64,000 nucleotides of DNA from Paraburkholderia sejongensis (lineage in GTDB: Bacteria > Pseudomonadota > Gammaproteobacteria > Burkholderiales > Burkholderiaceae), in contig NZ_JAJITD010000010.1 in the NCBI RefSeq assembly GCF_020880815.1, positions 186,001 to 250,000 of the forward strand, given 5' to 3'. The notes beneath the pieces are model-generated. The model had not been told where the DNA came from. It made no database searches and saw only the letters and a program-made list of their open reading frames with translations. Both the position numbers and the translations under genes were made by a program. Numbering within the stretch: position 1 is the first letter of the stretch; each line of letters starts with the position of its first letter. This document shows positions 27,930 to 38,394 of the stretch, in pieces.

Positions 27930-28760
27930 CTACCCGCGCTTCCAGTTGGGCGCGCGTTTGTCGATGAACGCCTGCACGCCTTCGAGCGCCGAGTCGGCCA
28001 TCATGTTGCAGGCCATCGTCTGACCGGCCAGCTGGTACGCCGCCTCGATGCCCATTTCGAGCTGGCGATAGAACAAGCCCTTGCCCGCGCTGACCGCTTC
28101 GCGCGGCTTCGCGCAGATACTCGTCGCGAGCCGCGCCACTTCGTCGTCGAGCACATCGGCGGGCGCGACGCGATTTATCAGACCCTGCTGCCGGGCCTCG
28201 GCCGCGTAGATGAAATCGCCGGTCAGCAGCATTTCGAGCGCCGCCTTACGCGACAGATTGCGCGACAGCGGCACCGACGGCGTCGCGCAGAACAGCCCGA
28301 GATTCACGCCCGAAACCGCGAAGCGCGCGGTCTCGGCGGCCACCGCGAGATCGCACATTGCGACGAGCTGGCAACCGGCCGCGGTCGCGATCCCATGCAC
28401 GCGCGCGATCACCGGCTGCGGCATCCGCTGGATCGTCAGCATCAGCTTCGTGCAGCGCGCGAACAGCTGCTGGTAATACGCGAGCGACGGCGCCGCGCGC
28501 ATTTCCTTCAGATCGTGTCCCGCGCAGAACGCCCGCCCCGCGCCGCTGATCACGACGACCCGCGCATCGCTCTGCGCAAGCGCGGCCAGCGTCTGCTCCA
28601 GTTCGTCGAGCAACGCTTCGGACAGCGCGTTGAACGCATCGGGCCGGTTCATCGTCACGTGCACCACGCCCGGCACGCGATACGCGTCGTGCTCGACCTC
28701 GACCAGCGGCGCGGTGCCGGGCTTAGCGTTCGCAGCGACGTTGTCAGGACTAGCGTTCAT
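27930..28760 (-). CDS. Enoyl-CoA hydratase/isomerase family protein
   Basis: A 276-residue crotonase-fold protein. VVVISGAGRAFCAGHDLKEM supplies the oxyanion-hole region, and HGIATAAGCQLVAMCDLAVAA the second. The AGHDLKEMR pattern resembles ECHDC3-type members rather than the classical short-chain hydratase; the two catalytic Glu positions of classical hydratases are not both clear. Function is therefore a CoA-thioester hydratase, isomerase or hydrolase of unknown substrate. It follows the deacetylase-like gene by about 64 bases on the same strand. Confidence 0.85.
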   Translation of the reverse strand: MNASPDNVAANAKPGTAPLVEVEHDAYRVPGVVHVTMNRPDAFNALSEALLDELEQTLAALAQSDARVVVISGAGRAFCAGHDLKEMRAAPSLAYYQQLFARCTKLMLTIQRMPQPVIARVHGIATAAGCQLVAMCDLAVAAETARFAVSGVNLGLFCATPSVPLSRNLSRKAALEMLLTGDFIYAAEARQQGLINRVAPADVLDDEVARLATSICAKPREAVSAGKGLFYRQLEMGIEAAYQLAGQTMACNMMADSALEGVQAFIDKRAPNWKRG

Positions 28761-28824
28761 GGCTCGTGGGTTCCTCGGTGCGTTGATGCCCAGGCGCGCA
28801 CACCGCGCGCGGTATCAGATCAAA

Positions 28825-29748
28825 TCAGATCTCCGCCAGCGAGCGCAGATGCGCGACCACGCTGCGCCCGAGCGCCGAAAGGTTGTAGCCGCCCTCCAGA
28901 CAGCTGACGATGCGCCCGCGCGCATAGCGCCGCGCGACTTCGCGCATCTGGTCAGTGATCCACGCGTAGTCGTCTTCGACGAGTCCCATGTTGCCGAGGT
29001 CGTCTTCGCGATGCGCGTCGAAACCCGCCGAGATGAACAGCATCTCCGGCTTGAACTCGTCCAGGCGCGGCAGCCACAGCATGTCGACCGCCTCGCGCAC
29101 CGCCATCCCGTTCGAGCGCGCGGACATCGGCACGTTGCACATGTTGGGCGACTGGTTGTCGGCGCCGGTAAACGGATAGAACGGGTGCTGGAAGATGCTG
29201 CACATCAGCACGCGCGGGTCACCCGAGAACGCGGCCTCGGTGCCGTTGCCGTGATGCACGTCGAAGTCGACGATCGCGACGCGCTGCAGTCCATGCACGT
29301 CGAGCGCATGGCGCGCGGCGATCGCGACGTTGTTGAAAAAGCAGAAGCCCATCGCTCGGGCCGGCTCCGCGTGATGGCCGGGCGGCCGCACGCTGCAGAA
29401 CGCGTTTTCGTAACGGCCTTCGATCACCGCGTCGGTGGCGGCCACCGCCGCGCCCGCCGCGCGCAACGCGGCCTGCCACGTATGCGGGTTCATCGACGTG
29501 TCGGGATCGACTTCCGCAAGGCCCTCGCTCGGCGCGAGGCCGCGGATGTAGTCGACGTGCGCCCGCGTGTGCACGCGCAGCAGCGCGGCTTCGTCGGCGA
29601 GCGGCGCGCACTCGCGCTCGAGCAGCGCGTCGATGCGGCTCGCGATCAGCTGATCCTCGATCGCCTGCAGGCGTGCCGGACATTCGGGATGCCACTGCCC
29701 CATGTCGTGCAGCAGACAGTCGGGATGGGAATAGAAGCCTGTTGCCAT
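28825..29748 (-). CDS. Histone deacetylase family protein (zinc amidohydrolase)
   Basis: A 307-residue member of the arginase/deacetylase superfamily (HDAC-like; bacterial relatives include acetylpolyamine amidohydrolases). The active-site blocks are intact: RPPGHHAE (the His pair), VDFDVHHGNGTEA (zinc Asp and His), and SAGFDAHREDDLG (second zinc Asp). The substrate cannot be named. The start at 29748 is selected because MATGFYSHPDCLLHDMG is the typical beginning; longer frames add 42 poor residues. Confidence 0.9.
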   Translation of the reverse strand: MATGFYSHPDCLLHDMGQWHPECPARLQAIEDQLIASRIDALLERECAPLADEAALLRVHTRAHVDYIRGLAPSEGLAEVDPDTSMNPHTWQAALRAAGAAVAATDAVIEGRYENAFCSVRPPGHHAEPARAMGFCFFNNVAIAARHALDVHGLQRVAIVDFDVHHGNGTEAAFSGDPRVLMCSIFQHPFYPFTGADNQSPNMCNVPMSARSNGMAVREAVDMLWLPRLDEFKPEMLFISAGFDAHREDDLGNMGLVEDDYAWITDQMREVARRYARGRIVSCLEGGYNLSALGRSVVAHLRSLAEI

Positions 29749-30019
29749 AGTTCGGATCTGCGTCTCGTCTCGTTTCTTGTCCGCGTGGCGTGGCGTGGCG
29801 CATCGCGATGCGCGCGGCGTGTCTCCGTCGAACGGCGCGCTCGTTGCGATACGCCGCGCGCCCATCTTCGTCAAGTTACCACAGGCGGCCGCGCCGGCGG
29901 CGCTGTCGCAGATTCGGCACGGTGTTGCGAAAGGCGTCGGGTATACTGCCCCGACCCGTCGTTCGCGTTTTTCGTTGCTGCCGCTTCCCGTCCTTCACGC
30001 ATCGCGCTCACTGCTCACC

Positions 30020-31288
30020 ATGACCGTCAAGCTTGCTTTGTCCGCACGATCCCCACGCACCCCGCTTCGCCTCGCTACCCTTACCGCCTCACTGTCCGTC
30101 GCAGCGTGCCTGTTGATCGCCGCGGCGCCCGCGAGCGCGCAAAAGGTCGCGAAAAAGGCGCCGGTGCAGGTCGCGCAGAGTCAGCCGCAGCAGGCCGTGC
30201 CGCAAGGGCAAATGTTTGAGGAAGAGATCATTCCGCAGCGTTACGCGAACAATGCGAACGTCGATGCGTTCATCAGCGAGATGGTCGCGCGCTACGACTT
30301 CGACGAAGCGTCGCTGCACGCGCTGTTCGCCGGCGTCAGCTATTCGGCGACCGCGGTGAAGCTGGTCACGCCGTCGCCGACGCCGTCGGTCAAGAACTGG
30401 CGCGCGTATCAGGCGCGCTTTCTCGATCCGGTGCGGGTGAATGCCGGCGTGCAGTTCTGGCGCGAGAACCAGGACACGCTGCAACGCGCGTCCCAGGAGT
30501 TCGGCGTGCCGCCGGAGGTGATCGTCGGCATCATCGGGGTCGAGACGATCTACGGCCGCTACATGGGCAACTTCCGCGTGCTCGACGCGCTGACCACGCT
30601 CAGCTTCGACTATCCGAATACCGCGAATCGCGCGGACCGCCAGGCCACCTTCCGAAAGAATCTCGAAGACTATCTGGTGTGGACGCGCGACGCGCAGATC
30701 GACCCGACCACGGTGCTCGGCTCGTACACGGGCGCGATCGGCATTCCGCAATTCCTGCCGAGCAGCATCGTGCAATACGCGGTGAACTACGACGGCAACA
30801 AAAGCATCGATCTGCGCACCAGCGAGGCGGACGCAATCGGCAGCGTCGCGAATTATCTGCGCCAGAACGGCTGGGAAAGCGGCCGGCCGGTGGTGTGGCG
30901 GATCGGTTCGGACATCGGCAGTCTCGGCGTCGCGCAGGCGGCCGCCAACGGCCTGCCGGAGCCGCACTGGCCGCTCGATCAATTGCTGCGCGCCGGGCTC
31001 GTGCTGAACGAACCGAACGTCGATATCGCGGCGGAAGCGAGTACGCCGGTGACAGTTGTCGACCTGCCGTCGCCGGGGCGCGGTACCGAATTCAAGCTGG
31101 GCCTGAAAAATTTCTATGTGCTGACGCGTTACAACCGCAGCTTCTTCTATGCGCTCGCGGTCTATCAGCTCGGTCAGAAAGTGAAGGCGCAGATGGAAGC
31201 GCTCGATGCGGCGAGCGCCGCGAAGGCAGCGAACAACGGCAATGCGGTGCAAGGCACGGCCAGTCCGTCGAATTCCGCTTCGCAGTAA
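30020..31288 (+). CDS. mltB: Lytic murein transglycosylase B
   Basis: MltB cleaves peptidoglycan between MurNAc and GlcNAc, leaving 1,6-anhydro ends. The 422-residue product starts with a signal peptide (hydrophobic about 18-38, ending PASAQ) and a Gln-rich spacer. The catalytic Glu lies in GIIGVETIYGRYMGNFR (about residue 178), and AIGIPQFLPSSI follows. No lipobox Cys is seen at the cleavage site, so it is probably a soluble periplasmic form. A C-terminal tail after about residue 395 is Ala/Asn/Ser-rich. A TATACT lies about 75 bases upstream of the start. Confidence 0.92.
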   Translation: MTVKLALSARSPRTPLRLATLTASLSVAACLLIAAAPASAQKVAKKAPVQVAQSQPQQAVPQGQMFEEEIIPQRYANNANVDAFISEMVARYDFDEASLHALFAGVSYSATAVKLVTPSPTPSVKNWRAYQARFLDPVRVNAGVQFWRENQDTLQRASQEFGVPPEVIVGIIGVETIYGRYMGNFRVLDALTTLSFDYPNTANRADRQATFRKNLEDYLVWTRDAQIDPTTVLGSYTGAIGIPQFLPSSIVQYAVNYDGNKSIDLRTSEADAIGSVANYLRQNGWESGRPVVWRIGSDIGSLGVAQAAANGLPEPHWPLDQLLRAGLVLNEPNVDIAAEASTPVTVVDLPSPGRGTEFKLGLKNFYVLTRYNRSFFYALAVYQLGQKVKAQMEALDAASAAKAANNGNAVQGTASPSNSASQ

Positions 31289-31337
31289 GCGATACGTGAC
31301 ACGCTGAAGCGCGACACGCTTTGCGTTGCAAGCATGA

Positions 31338-31366
31338 AAAAAGCGCCGGCTAGACCGGCGCTTTTT
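31338..31366. terminator. Bidirectional terminator between mltB and cysM
   Basis: The stem AGCGCCGG / CCGGCGCT with loop CTAGA is flanked by six A on the left and five T on the right. Confidence 0.88.
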
Positions 31367-31421
31367 GCTTTGGGTCGCGCACACGCGATGGTGCGCTTTA
31401 AAGCCTCTGCCGCGCGAGCGC

Positions 31422-32324
31422 TTACGCGGGAAACACGCCGGTCGACAGATAGCGGTCGCCGCGATCGCAGACGATGAACACGATCGTCGCGTTCTCGACC
31501 TGACGCGCGATCCGCAGCGCGACTTCGCACGCGCCGCCCGACGAGATGCCGGCGAAGATCCCCTCGACCGACGCGAGACGCCGCGCCATCGCTTCGGCCG
31601 CCGCCTGGCTCACGTTCTCGACGCGATCGACCCGGCTGCGATCGAAAATCTTCGGCAGGTACGCTTCCGGCCATTTGCGGATGCCCGGAATGCGCGAGCC
31701 CTCTTCAGGCTGCGCGCCGATGATTTCGATCTGCTGGTTCTGCGTTTTCAGATACGTCGACACGCCCATGATCGTGCCGGTCGTGCCCATCGACGATACG
31801 AAGTGCGTGATGCGCCCTTCGGTATCGCGCCAGATTTCGGGGCCGGTGCCCTCGATATGCGCGGCGGGATTGTCCGGATTCGCGAACTGGTCGAGGATGA
31901 TGCCCTTGCCTTCGCGCTGCATCTGCTCGGCGAGATCGCGCGCGTACTCCATGCCGCCCTTGACCGGCGTCAGCACGATTTCCGCGCCGTAAGCGGCCAT
32001 GCTCTGCCGGCGCTCGACCGACAGATCCTCCGGCATGATCAACACCATCCTGTAGCCGCGGATCGCGGCGGCCATTGCCAGCGCGATGCCGGTGTTGCCG
32101 CTGGTCGATTCGATCAGCGTGTCGCCCGGCTTGATGCGCCCGCGCGCTTCAGCCCTTTTGATCATCGACAAAGCAGGCCGGTCCTTCACCGACCCCGCGG
32201 GATTGTTGCCCTCGAGCTTCGCGAGAATCACGTTGTTGCGGCTGCGGATCTCGTCGTCGGGAAGCCGGACGAGTTGCACGAGCGGCGTGTTGCCGACCGT
32301 ATCTTCAATCGTTTTGTATGCCAT
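31422..32324 (-). CDS. cysM: Cysteine synthase B
   Basis: CysM makes cysteine (or S-sulfocysteine from thiosulfate) from O-acetylserine with PLP. The 300-residue product shows the PLP lysine in NPAGSVKDRPALSMI (Lys near 47), the phosphate/substrate loop ESTSGNTGIALAMAAA and the C-terminal GGISSGGA-like GIFAGISSGGA. The shorter C-terminus and RKWPEAYLPKIFD segment place it in the CysM rather than CysK group. Same strand as the LPS genes upstream, but about 280 bases separate it from the ComEA-like gene. Confidence 0.94.
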   Translation of the reverse strand: MAYKTIEDTVGNTPLVQLVRLPDDEIRSRNNVILAKLEGNNPAGSVKDRPALSMIKRAEARGRIKPGDTLIESTSGNTGIALAMAAAIRGYRMVLIMPEDLSVERRQSMAAYGAEIVLTPVKGGMEYARDLAEQMQREGKGIILDQFANPDNPAAHIEGTGPEIWRDTEGRITHFVSSMGTTGTIMGVSTYLKTQNQQIEIIGAQPEEGSRIPGIRKWPEAYLPKIFDRSRVDRVENVSQAAAEAMARRLASVEGIFAGISSGGACEVALRIARQVENATIVFIVCDRGDRYLSTGVFPA

Positions 32325-32603
32325 AGCGGGTCTAGCGGTCGAGACGCGAAAGTGGGAGTTGAATCTAACGATTCTAAACCACGGCGTTCGCCGCTGCCGT
32401 TCGGCCCTGCTGCGCGCATGGATGCAGACGGTGACTCACGCAGAAAAGCCCGCGGCGGTGAACCGCGGGAAAGTGTGTGTGTATAACGAAGTGGTCGTTC
32501 GCCGCAAACGCCGCGGCAGCGCGTAGCCGCAACGATACGGCGAACGACGCGAGCGCTCCGGTACGCATGCCGCGCGAACGGCAGACACACCGGCCGCGGC
32601 GGC

Positions 32604-32972
32604 TTATTTCTTCACCGCCACTGCGGCGCCACCTTTCTGCGCGGCGGCCTGGGCAGCCGCGGCGGGCTCTTTGGGTCCGGCGACCGCAACCTGCGTGCTA
32701 GCAGCAGCACCAGCCGGACCGACAGCGAGACCCTCCGCCTGCAGGCGCTCGACGGTACGCCCGCCCATACCCTTGACGCGTTTGCCGAGATCGGCTGGAT
32801 CCTTGAATGGACCATGTGCGGTGCGTTCGTCGAGAATCGCCTTGGCTTTGGCCTGGCCGATGCCCTTGATGCCGAGCAGCGCATCCTCGCCCGCGGTATT
32901 AACGTCGACCATCGCATACGCGTGGCCGAAAGCGGCCAGCATCGCCGCGCTAACCAGTACTTTTCGAAACAT
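32604..32972 (-). CDS. ComEA-like helix-hairpin-helix protein, exported
   Basis: A 122-residue protein with a signal peptide (1-20, ending at AYA) and a helix-hairpin-helix domain: VDVNTAGEDALLGIKGIGQAK and FKDPADLGKRVKGMGGRTVE. ComEA proteins bind incoming DNA in the periplasm during natural transformation; many short HhH proteins share only the fold, so a competence role is possible, not shown. The C-terminal 40 residues are Ala-rich and look disordered. The ATG at 32972 has GGGAGATTCC upstream and starts the signal peptide. Confidence 0.82.
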   Translation of the reverse strand: MFRKVLVSAAMLAAFGHAYAMVDVNTAGEDALLGIKGIGQAKAKAILDERTAHGPFKDPADLGKRVKGMGGRTVERLQAEGLAVGPAGAAASTQVAVAGPKEPAAAAQAAAQKGGAAVAVKK

Positions 32973-33050
32973 ATTGGAATCTCCCTGTTGCCACTGACCG
33001 GCGACCATCACCGGCCAGGAGATTCCAGTTTAGAGAGGAAGCCGTACTAA

Positions 33051-34043
33051 TTACACCTGGCCGAACAGCCAGCGCACGTAACGGTCGACGCCTTCCTGCA
33101 CGCTCAGGAACGGCGCGTCGTAGCCGGCCGCGCGCAGCTTCGTCTGGTCCGCCTGGGTGAAGCACTGGTATTTGCCGCGCAGCGCGTCGGGGAACGGAAT
33201 GTATTCGATCAGCCCGCGCTGCACCAGCTCGGCGAGCGACAGCGCCGGCTCGTTGTCGAGCGCGCGCAGCGTATTGACCACGGTGCTGGCGATGTCGTTG
33301 AACGGCTGCGCGCGGCCGCTGCCCAGATTGAAGATGCCCGACTTGTCCGGGTTGTCGAAGAAGAACAGATTGACCTTCACGACGTCTTCGACCGACACGA
33401 AGTCGCGCGTCTGTTCGCCGGCCGGATAGCCGTTGTATTCGCCGAACAGCTTGACCTTCCCCTCGGCGCGGAACTGGTTGAAGTTGTGGAACGCGACCGA
33501 CGCCATGCGCGCCTTGTGCGTTTCGCGCGGGCCGTACACGTTGAAATAGCGAAAGCCGGCGATCTGGCTTTTCGCGGTCGGCAGCACGCGGCGGATCACC
33601 TGGTCGAACAGGAACTTCGAATAGCCGTACACGTTCAGCGGCGCCTCGACCTCGCGCTCCTCGACAAAGCGGCTGGAGCCGCCATAGGTCGCGGCCGACG
33701 ACGCATACAGGAACTGGACGTTCTGCGCGAGGCAGATGTCGAGCACGTCGCGGCTATAACGATAGTTGTTCTCCATCATGTAGCGGCCGTCGGTTTCCAT
33801 CGTGTCCGAGCAGGCGCCTTCGTGGAAGATCGCGCGCACCTTGCCGAAGTCGCCGCGCCGGAAGCGTTCGACGAATTCGGTCTTGTCGAGATAGTCGTCG
33901 ATTTCGCAGTCGACCAGATTCCTGAACTTGTCCGCGCGCGTCAGGTTGTCGACGGCGATGATGCGTTGTTCGCCGCGCTCATTGAGCGCCTTCACGAGAT
34001 TGCTGCCGATAAAACCGGCCGCGCCGGTGACGATGACGGTCAT
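33051..34043 (-). CDS. hldD: ADP-L-glycero-D-manno-heptose 6-epimerase
   Basis: HldD makes ADP-L-glycero-D-manno-heptose, the heptose donor of the LPS inner core. It is a 330-residue short-chain dehydrogenase-type epimerase with NADP motif [16 protein letters not shown] (residues 5-20) and catalytic YxxxK (YGYSK, about residues 140-144). [11 protein letters not shown] is the conserved substrate region. It follows hldE1 and ugd on the same strand, forming an LPS-precursor cluster. Confidence 0.97.
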   Translation of the reverse strand: MTVIVTGAAGFIGSNLVKALNERGEQRIIAVDNLTRADKFRNLVDCEIDDYLDKTEFVERFRRGDFGKVRAIFHEGACSDTMETDGRYMMENNYRYSRDVLDICLAQNVQFLYASSAATYGGSSRFVEEREVEAPLNVYGYSKFLFDQVIRRVLPTAKSQIAGFRYFNVYGPRETHKARMASVAFHNFNQFRAEGKVKLFGEYNGYPAGEQTRDFVSVEDVVKVNLFFFDNPDKSGIFNLGSGRAQPFNDIASTVVNTLRALDNEPALSLAELVQRGLIEYIPFPDALRGKYQCFTQADQTKLRAAGYDAPFLSVQEGVDRYVRWLFGQV

Positions 34044-34124
34044 GATGATCCTGCGATAGTGAGCGGTGGATGACGCCTCGCGCGGCGCGGGGCCGTCGGC
34101 GACGGCGGCGCCCGGCGGGCGGTA

Positions 34125-35105
34125 TCAGGAGAAGAGTTCGTCGTAATCGACGGTGGCGGTGCCGAGTTTGCCGACCACGATGCCGGCCGCGCGATTCGCG
34201 AGCCCGACCGCGTCGACGAGCGACAGACCCGCGCCGAGCATCGCGGCGAGCGTCGCGATCACGGTGTCGCCCGCGCCCGACACATCATACACTTCGCGTG
34301 CAACGGCCGATGCGTGCAGGATGCCGTCGTCGGCAAACAGCGTCATGCCCTCTTCCGAGCGCGTCAGCAGCAGCGCCTTGAATTCGAGTTCCGCGCGCAG
34401 CTTCGTCACGCGCGCGATCAGATCCTCTTCGGACTTCCACTGCCCGACGACCTCGCGCAACTCCGCGCGATTCGGCGTGATCAGCGTCGCGCCGCGATAG
34501 CGCTCCCAGTCGTCGCCCTTCGGATCGACCAGCACCGGCTTGCCGGCCGCGTGCGCCTTCGCGATCATCTGCGTGACGTGGGTCAGGCCGCCCTTCGCGT
34601 AATCGGACATCAGGATCACGTCGTGCGACGGCAGCAGCTCGTCGAAACGCGCGAGACCCGCGAGCAGCACTTCGTGCGCGGGCGAGTTCTCGAAGTCGAC
34701 GCGCAGCAGTTGCTGCTGGCGCGACAGCACGCGCAGTTTGATCGTCGTCAGCAGCGCCGGGTCGCGTTCGAGATGCGGCGTGACCCCGCTTTCTCCGAGC
34801 AACTGCACGATTCGCTCGCCCGGTTCATCATGGCCGACCACGCACAGGAGACCCGCCTGCGCACCGAGCGCGACCGCGTTGCGCGCGACGTTCGCCGCGC
34901 CGCCGAGACGATCTTCCTGGCGCTGCACGTGCACGACCGGCACCGGCGCTTCCGGCGAGATACGGTTGACGTCGCCGAACCAGTAGCGGTCGAGCATCAC
35001 GTCGCCGACCACCAGCACGCGCGCCGCGCCCAGCTGCGCGCGCGGCACCGTGGGCAGCGGCTGCGCCGGCGTGGCCGTGGGAGGCGTGGGTTTCGCCTCA
35101 GCCAT
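34125..35105 (-). CDS. hldE1: D-glycero-beta-D-manno-heptose-7-phosphate kinase
   Basis: The kinase (HldE N-terminal activity, also called RfaE1) phosphorylates heptose 7-phosphate at C1. The 326-residue product is a PfkB-type kinase: [17 protein letters not shown] near the start, and [15 protein letters not shown] containing the catalytic Asp near residue 270. Only the kinase half is present, so the adenylyltransferase (RfaE2) must be separate. The start at 35105 forms an ATGGCTGA overlap of eight bases with the ugd stop, supporting coupling; starts at 35132 and 35144 are possible but overlap ugd further. Confidence 0.95.
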   Translation of the reverse strand: MAEAKPTPPTATPAQPLPTVPRAQLGAARVLVVGDVMLDRYWFGDVNRISPEAPVPVVHVQRQEDRLGGAANVARNAVALGAQAGLLCVVGHDEPGERIVQLLGESGVTPHLERDPALLTTIKLRVLSRQQQLLRVDFENSPAHEVLLAGLARFDELLPSHDVILMSDYAKGGLTHVTQMIAKAHAAGKPVLVDPKGDDWERYRGATLITPNRAELREVVGQWKSEEDLIARVTKLRAELEFKALLLTRSEEGMTLFADDGILHASAVAREVYDVSGAGDTVIATLAAMLGAGLSLVDAVGLANRAAGIVVGKLGTATVDYDELFS

Positions 35106-36501
35106 TGGCTGGAAGCTCAGAGGGTTGGGCATAGGGCCGTCCAATAGCGTGATAGTCGATGCCGAGTTCGGTCATCGCGTCCGGTTCGTACAGATTGCGG
35201 CCGTCGAAAATCAGCGGCGTTTTCAGCACCGACTTCAGGTGCACGAAATCAGGACTCTTGAACTCCTTCCATTCGGTCACGATCACGAGCGCATCGGCGC
35301 CGGTCAGCGTTTCGTCCTGGGTGCTCGTGAACGTGAGGCGCGCGAGCTGCTCGGGCGCATCGTGCAGGTCCATCGCGAACACGCGGCGTGCCTCGGTCAC
35401 CGCGACCGGATCGTACGCGCGCACCGTCGCGCCGCGCGCGAGCAGCTCGCCGATCACGCGACGGCTCGGCGCCTCGCGCATGTCGTCGGTATTGGGCTTG
35501 AACGCGAGACCCCAGACCGCGAACGTGCGTCCGCTCAGGTCCTCGCCGAGTTTCGCGGTGACCTTGTTCACCAGCACGTCTTTCTGCGCGTAGTTCACTT
35601 CCTCGACCGCTTCGAGAATGCGCAGATTGTGGCCGCTTTCGCTCGCGGTGCGGATCAGCGCCTGCACGTCCTTCGGGAAGCACGAGCCGCCATAGCCGCA
35701 GCCCGCATACAGGAAGTGATAACCGATGCGCGGATCGGAGCCGATCCCGCGTCGCACCGCTTCGATATCGGCGCCGACGCGATCGGCGAGATTCGACATC
35801 TCGTTCATGAACGAGATGCGGGTCGCGAGCATCGCGTTGGCCGCGTACTTGGTGAATTCGGCCGAGCGCACGTCCATGTACAGCGTGCGTTCGTGATTGC
35901 GGTTGAACGGCCCGTACAGGCGCTTCATCAGTTCGCGCGCGCGCTGGCCGGCTTCGTCTTCGTCGATGCCGATCACGATGCGATCGGGGCGCATGAAGTC
36001 GTCGACGGCCGCGCCTTCCTTCAGGAACTCGGGATTCGACACCACCGAGAAGCGATGCTGCGCGCTGCCGGCAAGCCCGCGCTTCGCGAGCTCTTCTTCG
36101 ATCACCGCGCGCACGCGCTGCGCGGTGCCGACCGGCACCGTCGATTTGTCGACGATCACCTTGAAGCCGTTCATCGTGCGGCCGATGTTGCGCGCCGCCT
36201 CCAGCACGTACTGCAGATCCGCCGAGCCGTCTTCATCGGGCGGCGTGCCGACCGCGATGAACTGCACGTCGCCGTGCGCGACACTGGCCGCGACATCGGT
36301 CGAGAACGTGATGCGGCCGGCCGCACGGGTGCGCGCGATGATCTCCTGCAGGCCCGGCTCGTGAATTGGGACGCCGCCGTTGTTGAGGATGTCGATCTTG
36401 CGCTGGTCGACATCGAGACAGAACACATCGTTGCCGATTTCGGCGAGACAGGCACCGGTGACGAGACCGACATAGCCCGTGCCGATAATGGTGATTTTCA
36501 T
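35098..36501 (-). CDS. ugd: UDP-glucose 6-dehydrogenase
   Basis: Ugd oxidises UDP-glucose twice with NAD+ to UDP-glucuronate, used for capsule, exopolysaccharide or Ara4N modification of lipid A. The 467-residue product has NAD motif [20 protein letters not shown] at the N-terminus, the catalytic Cys in [13 protein letters not shown] (about residue 267), and [10 protein letters not shown]. The start at 36501 is the typical MKITIIG; a longer frame adds 53 unlikely residues. Eight bases overlap hldE1 downstream. Confidence 0.96.
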   Translation of the reverse strand: MKITIIGTGYVGLVTGACLAEIGNDVFCLDVDQRKIDILNNGGVPIHEPGLQEIIARTRAAGRITFSTDVAASVAHGDVQFIAVGTPPDEDGSADLQYVLEAARNIGRTMNGFKVIVDKSTVPVGTAQRVRAVIEEELAKRGLAGSAQHRFSVVSNPEFLKEGAAVDDFMRPDRIVIGIDEDEAGQRARELMKRLYGPFNRNHERTLYMDVRSAEFTKYAANAMLATRISFMNEMSNLADRVGADIEAVRRGIGSDPRIGYHFLYAGCGYGGSCFPKDVQALIRTASESGHNLRILEAVEEVNYAQKDVLVNKVTAKLGEDLSGRTFAVWGLAFKPNTDDMREAPSRRVIGELLARGATVRAYDPVAVTEARRVFAMDLHDAPEQLARLTFTSTQDETLTGADALVIVTEWKEFKSPDFVHLKSVLKTPLIFDGRNLYEPDAMTELGIDYHAIGRPYAQPSELPANG

Positions 36502-36557
36502 ATGCTTTCCGGTAGAGGGTTCCGGTGAAGGGTACCGACCGTTATGCCGGCGGCGCG

Positions 36558-37733
36558 TCAGCTCGACGCGGTGATCGGCTCGACGCGGCGCGGCGCATAG
36601 GTTTCCCAACCGCTGCAACCCGGACACTGCCAGTAGAAAAGCCGCGCTCTGAAACCGCAATTCTGGCAGGTATAGCGCGGCAGGTTTTTGGTGCGCTGCC
36701 GGATGAGCGTGCGCATCAGCTCGAGCTCGCTGCGGCGCGGCTCTTCGGCGACCGCCTGCTGCGCTTCGAGCAGACGCGTCATGCCGGCGAGGTTCGGCGA
36801 CTTCTGCATCTGCGAGCGCGCGAGCGCATGGGCCGCATCGGCACCGCGCAGCGACGCGACGTGTTGATACGCGACATCGAGCAGATCGTTGCTCGGATAA
36901 CGGTCGACCCAGCTAGTCAGCAGATCGGCACCGTCCTGCGGGCGGCCGAGCGCCTCGTACGCCGTCATGATCTTCTCGGCGACGAGCGGCAGATACGCGG
37001 AATTCTGTTCCTCGACGCGACGCCATTGCGCGATCGCCGCTTCCGGCGCGCCGCCGGCCGCGTCGACGTCGCCGAACAGGATCGTCGCGCGCACGTTGGT
37101 CGGGTTCGCCTTCAGCGCCAGCTCCAGCTGACGGCGCGCCTCATCGGGCTTCTTCTGCTGCAGCGCTTCCTGCGCGAGCTCGCAATGGAACTGCGCGATT
37201 TCCTTGTCGAGCGACGGCGCGCCCATCGTTTCAAGATGACGCGCGGTGTCGATCGACTTGATCCAATCCTTCTCGATCTCGTAGATCGTCAGCAGCGCGC
37301 GTTGCGCGCCCAAGGCGTAGTCGCCGCTCTGCAGCGAGCGAAAGGTTTCCTCCGCGCGGTCGAGCAGCCCCGCTTTCAGGAAGTCCTGGCCGAGTTCAAA
37401 CAGCGCGTGATCGCGCTCGCTAACAGGCAGATCCGTGCGGCTCAGCAGATTCTGATGCACGCGGATTGCCCGGTCCGTTTCGCCGCGGCGGCGGAACAGA
37501 TTGCCGAGCGCGAAGTGCAGCTCGACCGTTTCGGGGTCGAGTTTGACGACTTCGATGAACGCGTCGATCGCCTGGTCGGGCTGCTCGTTGAGCAGGAAAT
37601 TAAGGCCGCGAAAATACGAGCGCGGCAGGTTCGCACTTTCGGACAGCAGCGTCTTGAGGTCGTAGCGCGCGGCCATCCAGCCAAACGCGAACGCGACGGG
37701 TATGACGAGCAGCCACCAGAAGTCTAGATCCAT
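36558..37733 (-). CDS. lapB: LPS assembly regulator LapB (YciM)
   Basis: LapB is an inner-membrane scaffold that recruits FtsH to degrade LpxC and so tunes LPS synthesis. The 391-residue product has an N-terminal membrane helix (about 4-22), several TPR units (about 35-330) and a C-terminal rubredoxin-like metal domain with two pairs, CQNC and CPGC. These features match LapB in order. It lies next to lapA as in other proteobacteria, and its LPS role agrees with the adjacent ugd and hld genes. Confidence 0.95.
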   Translation of the reverse strand: MDLDFWWLLVIPVAFAFGWMAARYDLKTLLSESANLPRSYFRGLNFLLNEQPDQAIDAFIEVVKLDPETVELHFALGNLFRRRGETDRAIRVHQNLLSRTDLPVSERDHALFELGQDFLKAGLLDRAEETFRSLQSGDYALGAQRALLTIYEIEKDWIKSIDTARHLETMGAPSLDKEIAQFHCELAQEALQQKKPDEARRQLELALKANPTNVRATILFGDVDAAGGAPEAAIAQWRRVEEQNSAYLPLVAEKIMTAYEALGRPQDGADLLTSWVDRYPSNDLLDVAYQHVASLRGADAAHALARSQMQKSPNLAGMTRLLEAQQAVAEEPRRSELELMRTLIRQRTKNLPRYTCQNCGFRARLFYWQCPGCSGWETYAPRRVEPITASS

Positions 37734-37802
37734 GCGATTAATGCAAATGAGCGGAAAGCAAACAACGAAAAGCCGCGCGTGAAGCGCGCGGCGCAGAATC
37801 GG

Positions 37803-38096
37803 TCAGATCAGCGGCGGCATCGGCGGCTGTTCGACCACGGCCGGGGTTTCGCGCGCAACGCGCAGTTCGCGCCGGAGCTTGCCGTTCTCCATGCGCAGAC
37901 GCACGACTGCGGGCATCGCCGACACCAAACCGGCCACGAGGCCGATCACGAAAAACGCGAGGCCGATCAGAATCAACGGCGCCGACCACGTGTAGCCGGC
38001 GAGGAAATTCAGCGCAGCGGGTTGCATGTTGGAGAGCGCCAGCACCAGCAGCAGCACGAACACCAGCACGCGGATCAGCCAGACGAAAAATTTCAT
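37803..38096 (-). CDS. lapA: LapA-domain membrane protein (DUF1049)
   Basis: A 97-residue protein with two hydrophobic segments (about 4-24 and 40-62) separated by a short loop, followed by a charged RLRMENGKLRRELRVA helix, the LapA/DUF1049 pattern. It acts with LapB at the inner membrane. The ATG at 38096 starts with MKFFVWLIRVLV. A terminator separates it from ihfB, so it probably has its own promoter in 38097-38290. Confidence 0.9.
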   Translation of the reverse strand: MKFFVWLIRVLVFVLLLVLALSNMQPAALNFLAGYTWSAPLILIGLAFFVIGLVAGLVSAMPAVVRLRMENGKLRRELRVARETPAVVEQPPMPPLI

Positions 38097-38287
38097 GAAT
38101 AGATCTCTTGACGGCAGTTGCGGGGTGACGCCGGCTTGATGACGCGTCGCGCCACGGTGTTGCCCGCGCCGAAGTGACCCGTATTGTAATTGAAGCCCTC
38201 GCGGCTGGGCAGCAGATGGCCGGAAGCCTCTTTGTGGGCACTTTCAGCACGGAGCGCGCCCCCACGGACAACCGCCCCAAAAAACGC

Positions 38288-38319
38288 GGGCGAAAAAAAA
38301 AGCGCCCGAAGGCGCTTTT
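38288..38319 (-). terminator. Terminator downstream of ihfB
   Basis: The stem AAAAGCGCC / GGCGCTTTT with loop CGAA is followed on the minus strand by a run of nine T. It is a strong rho-independent terminator and separates the rpsA-ihfB unit from lapA-lapB. Confidence 0.88.
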
Positions 38320-38394
38320 CCTGGTCTTTTGCCGATTGGCTTTGGCCGCTGACGACGCTAGCTTTGCCACGCTGCAAGACGCACAGCGCGGTCA

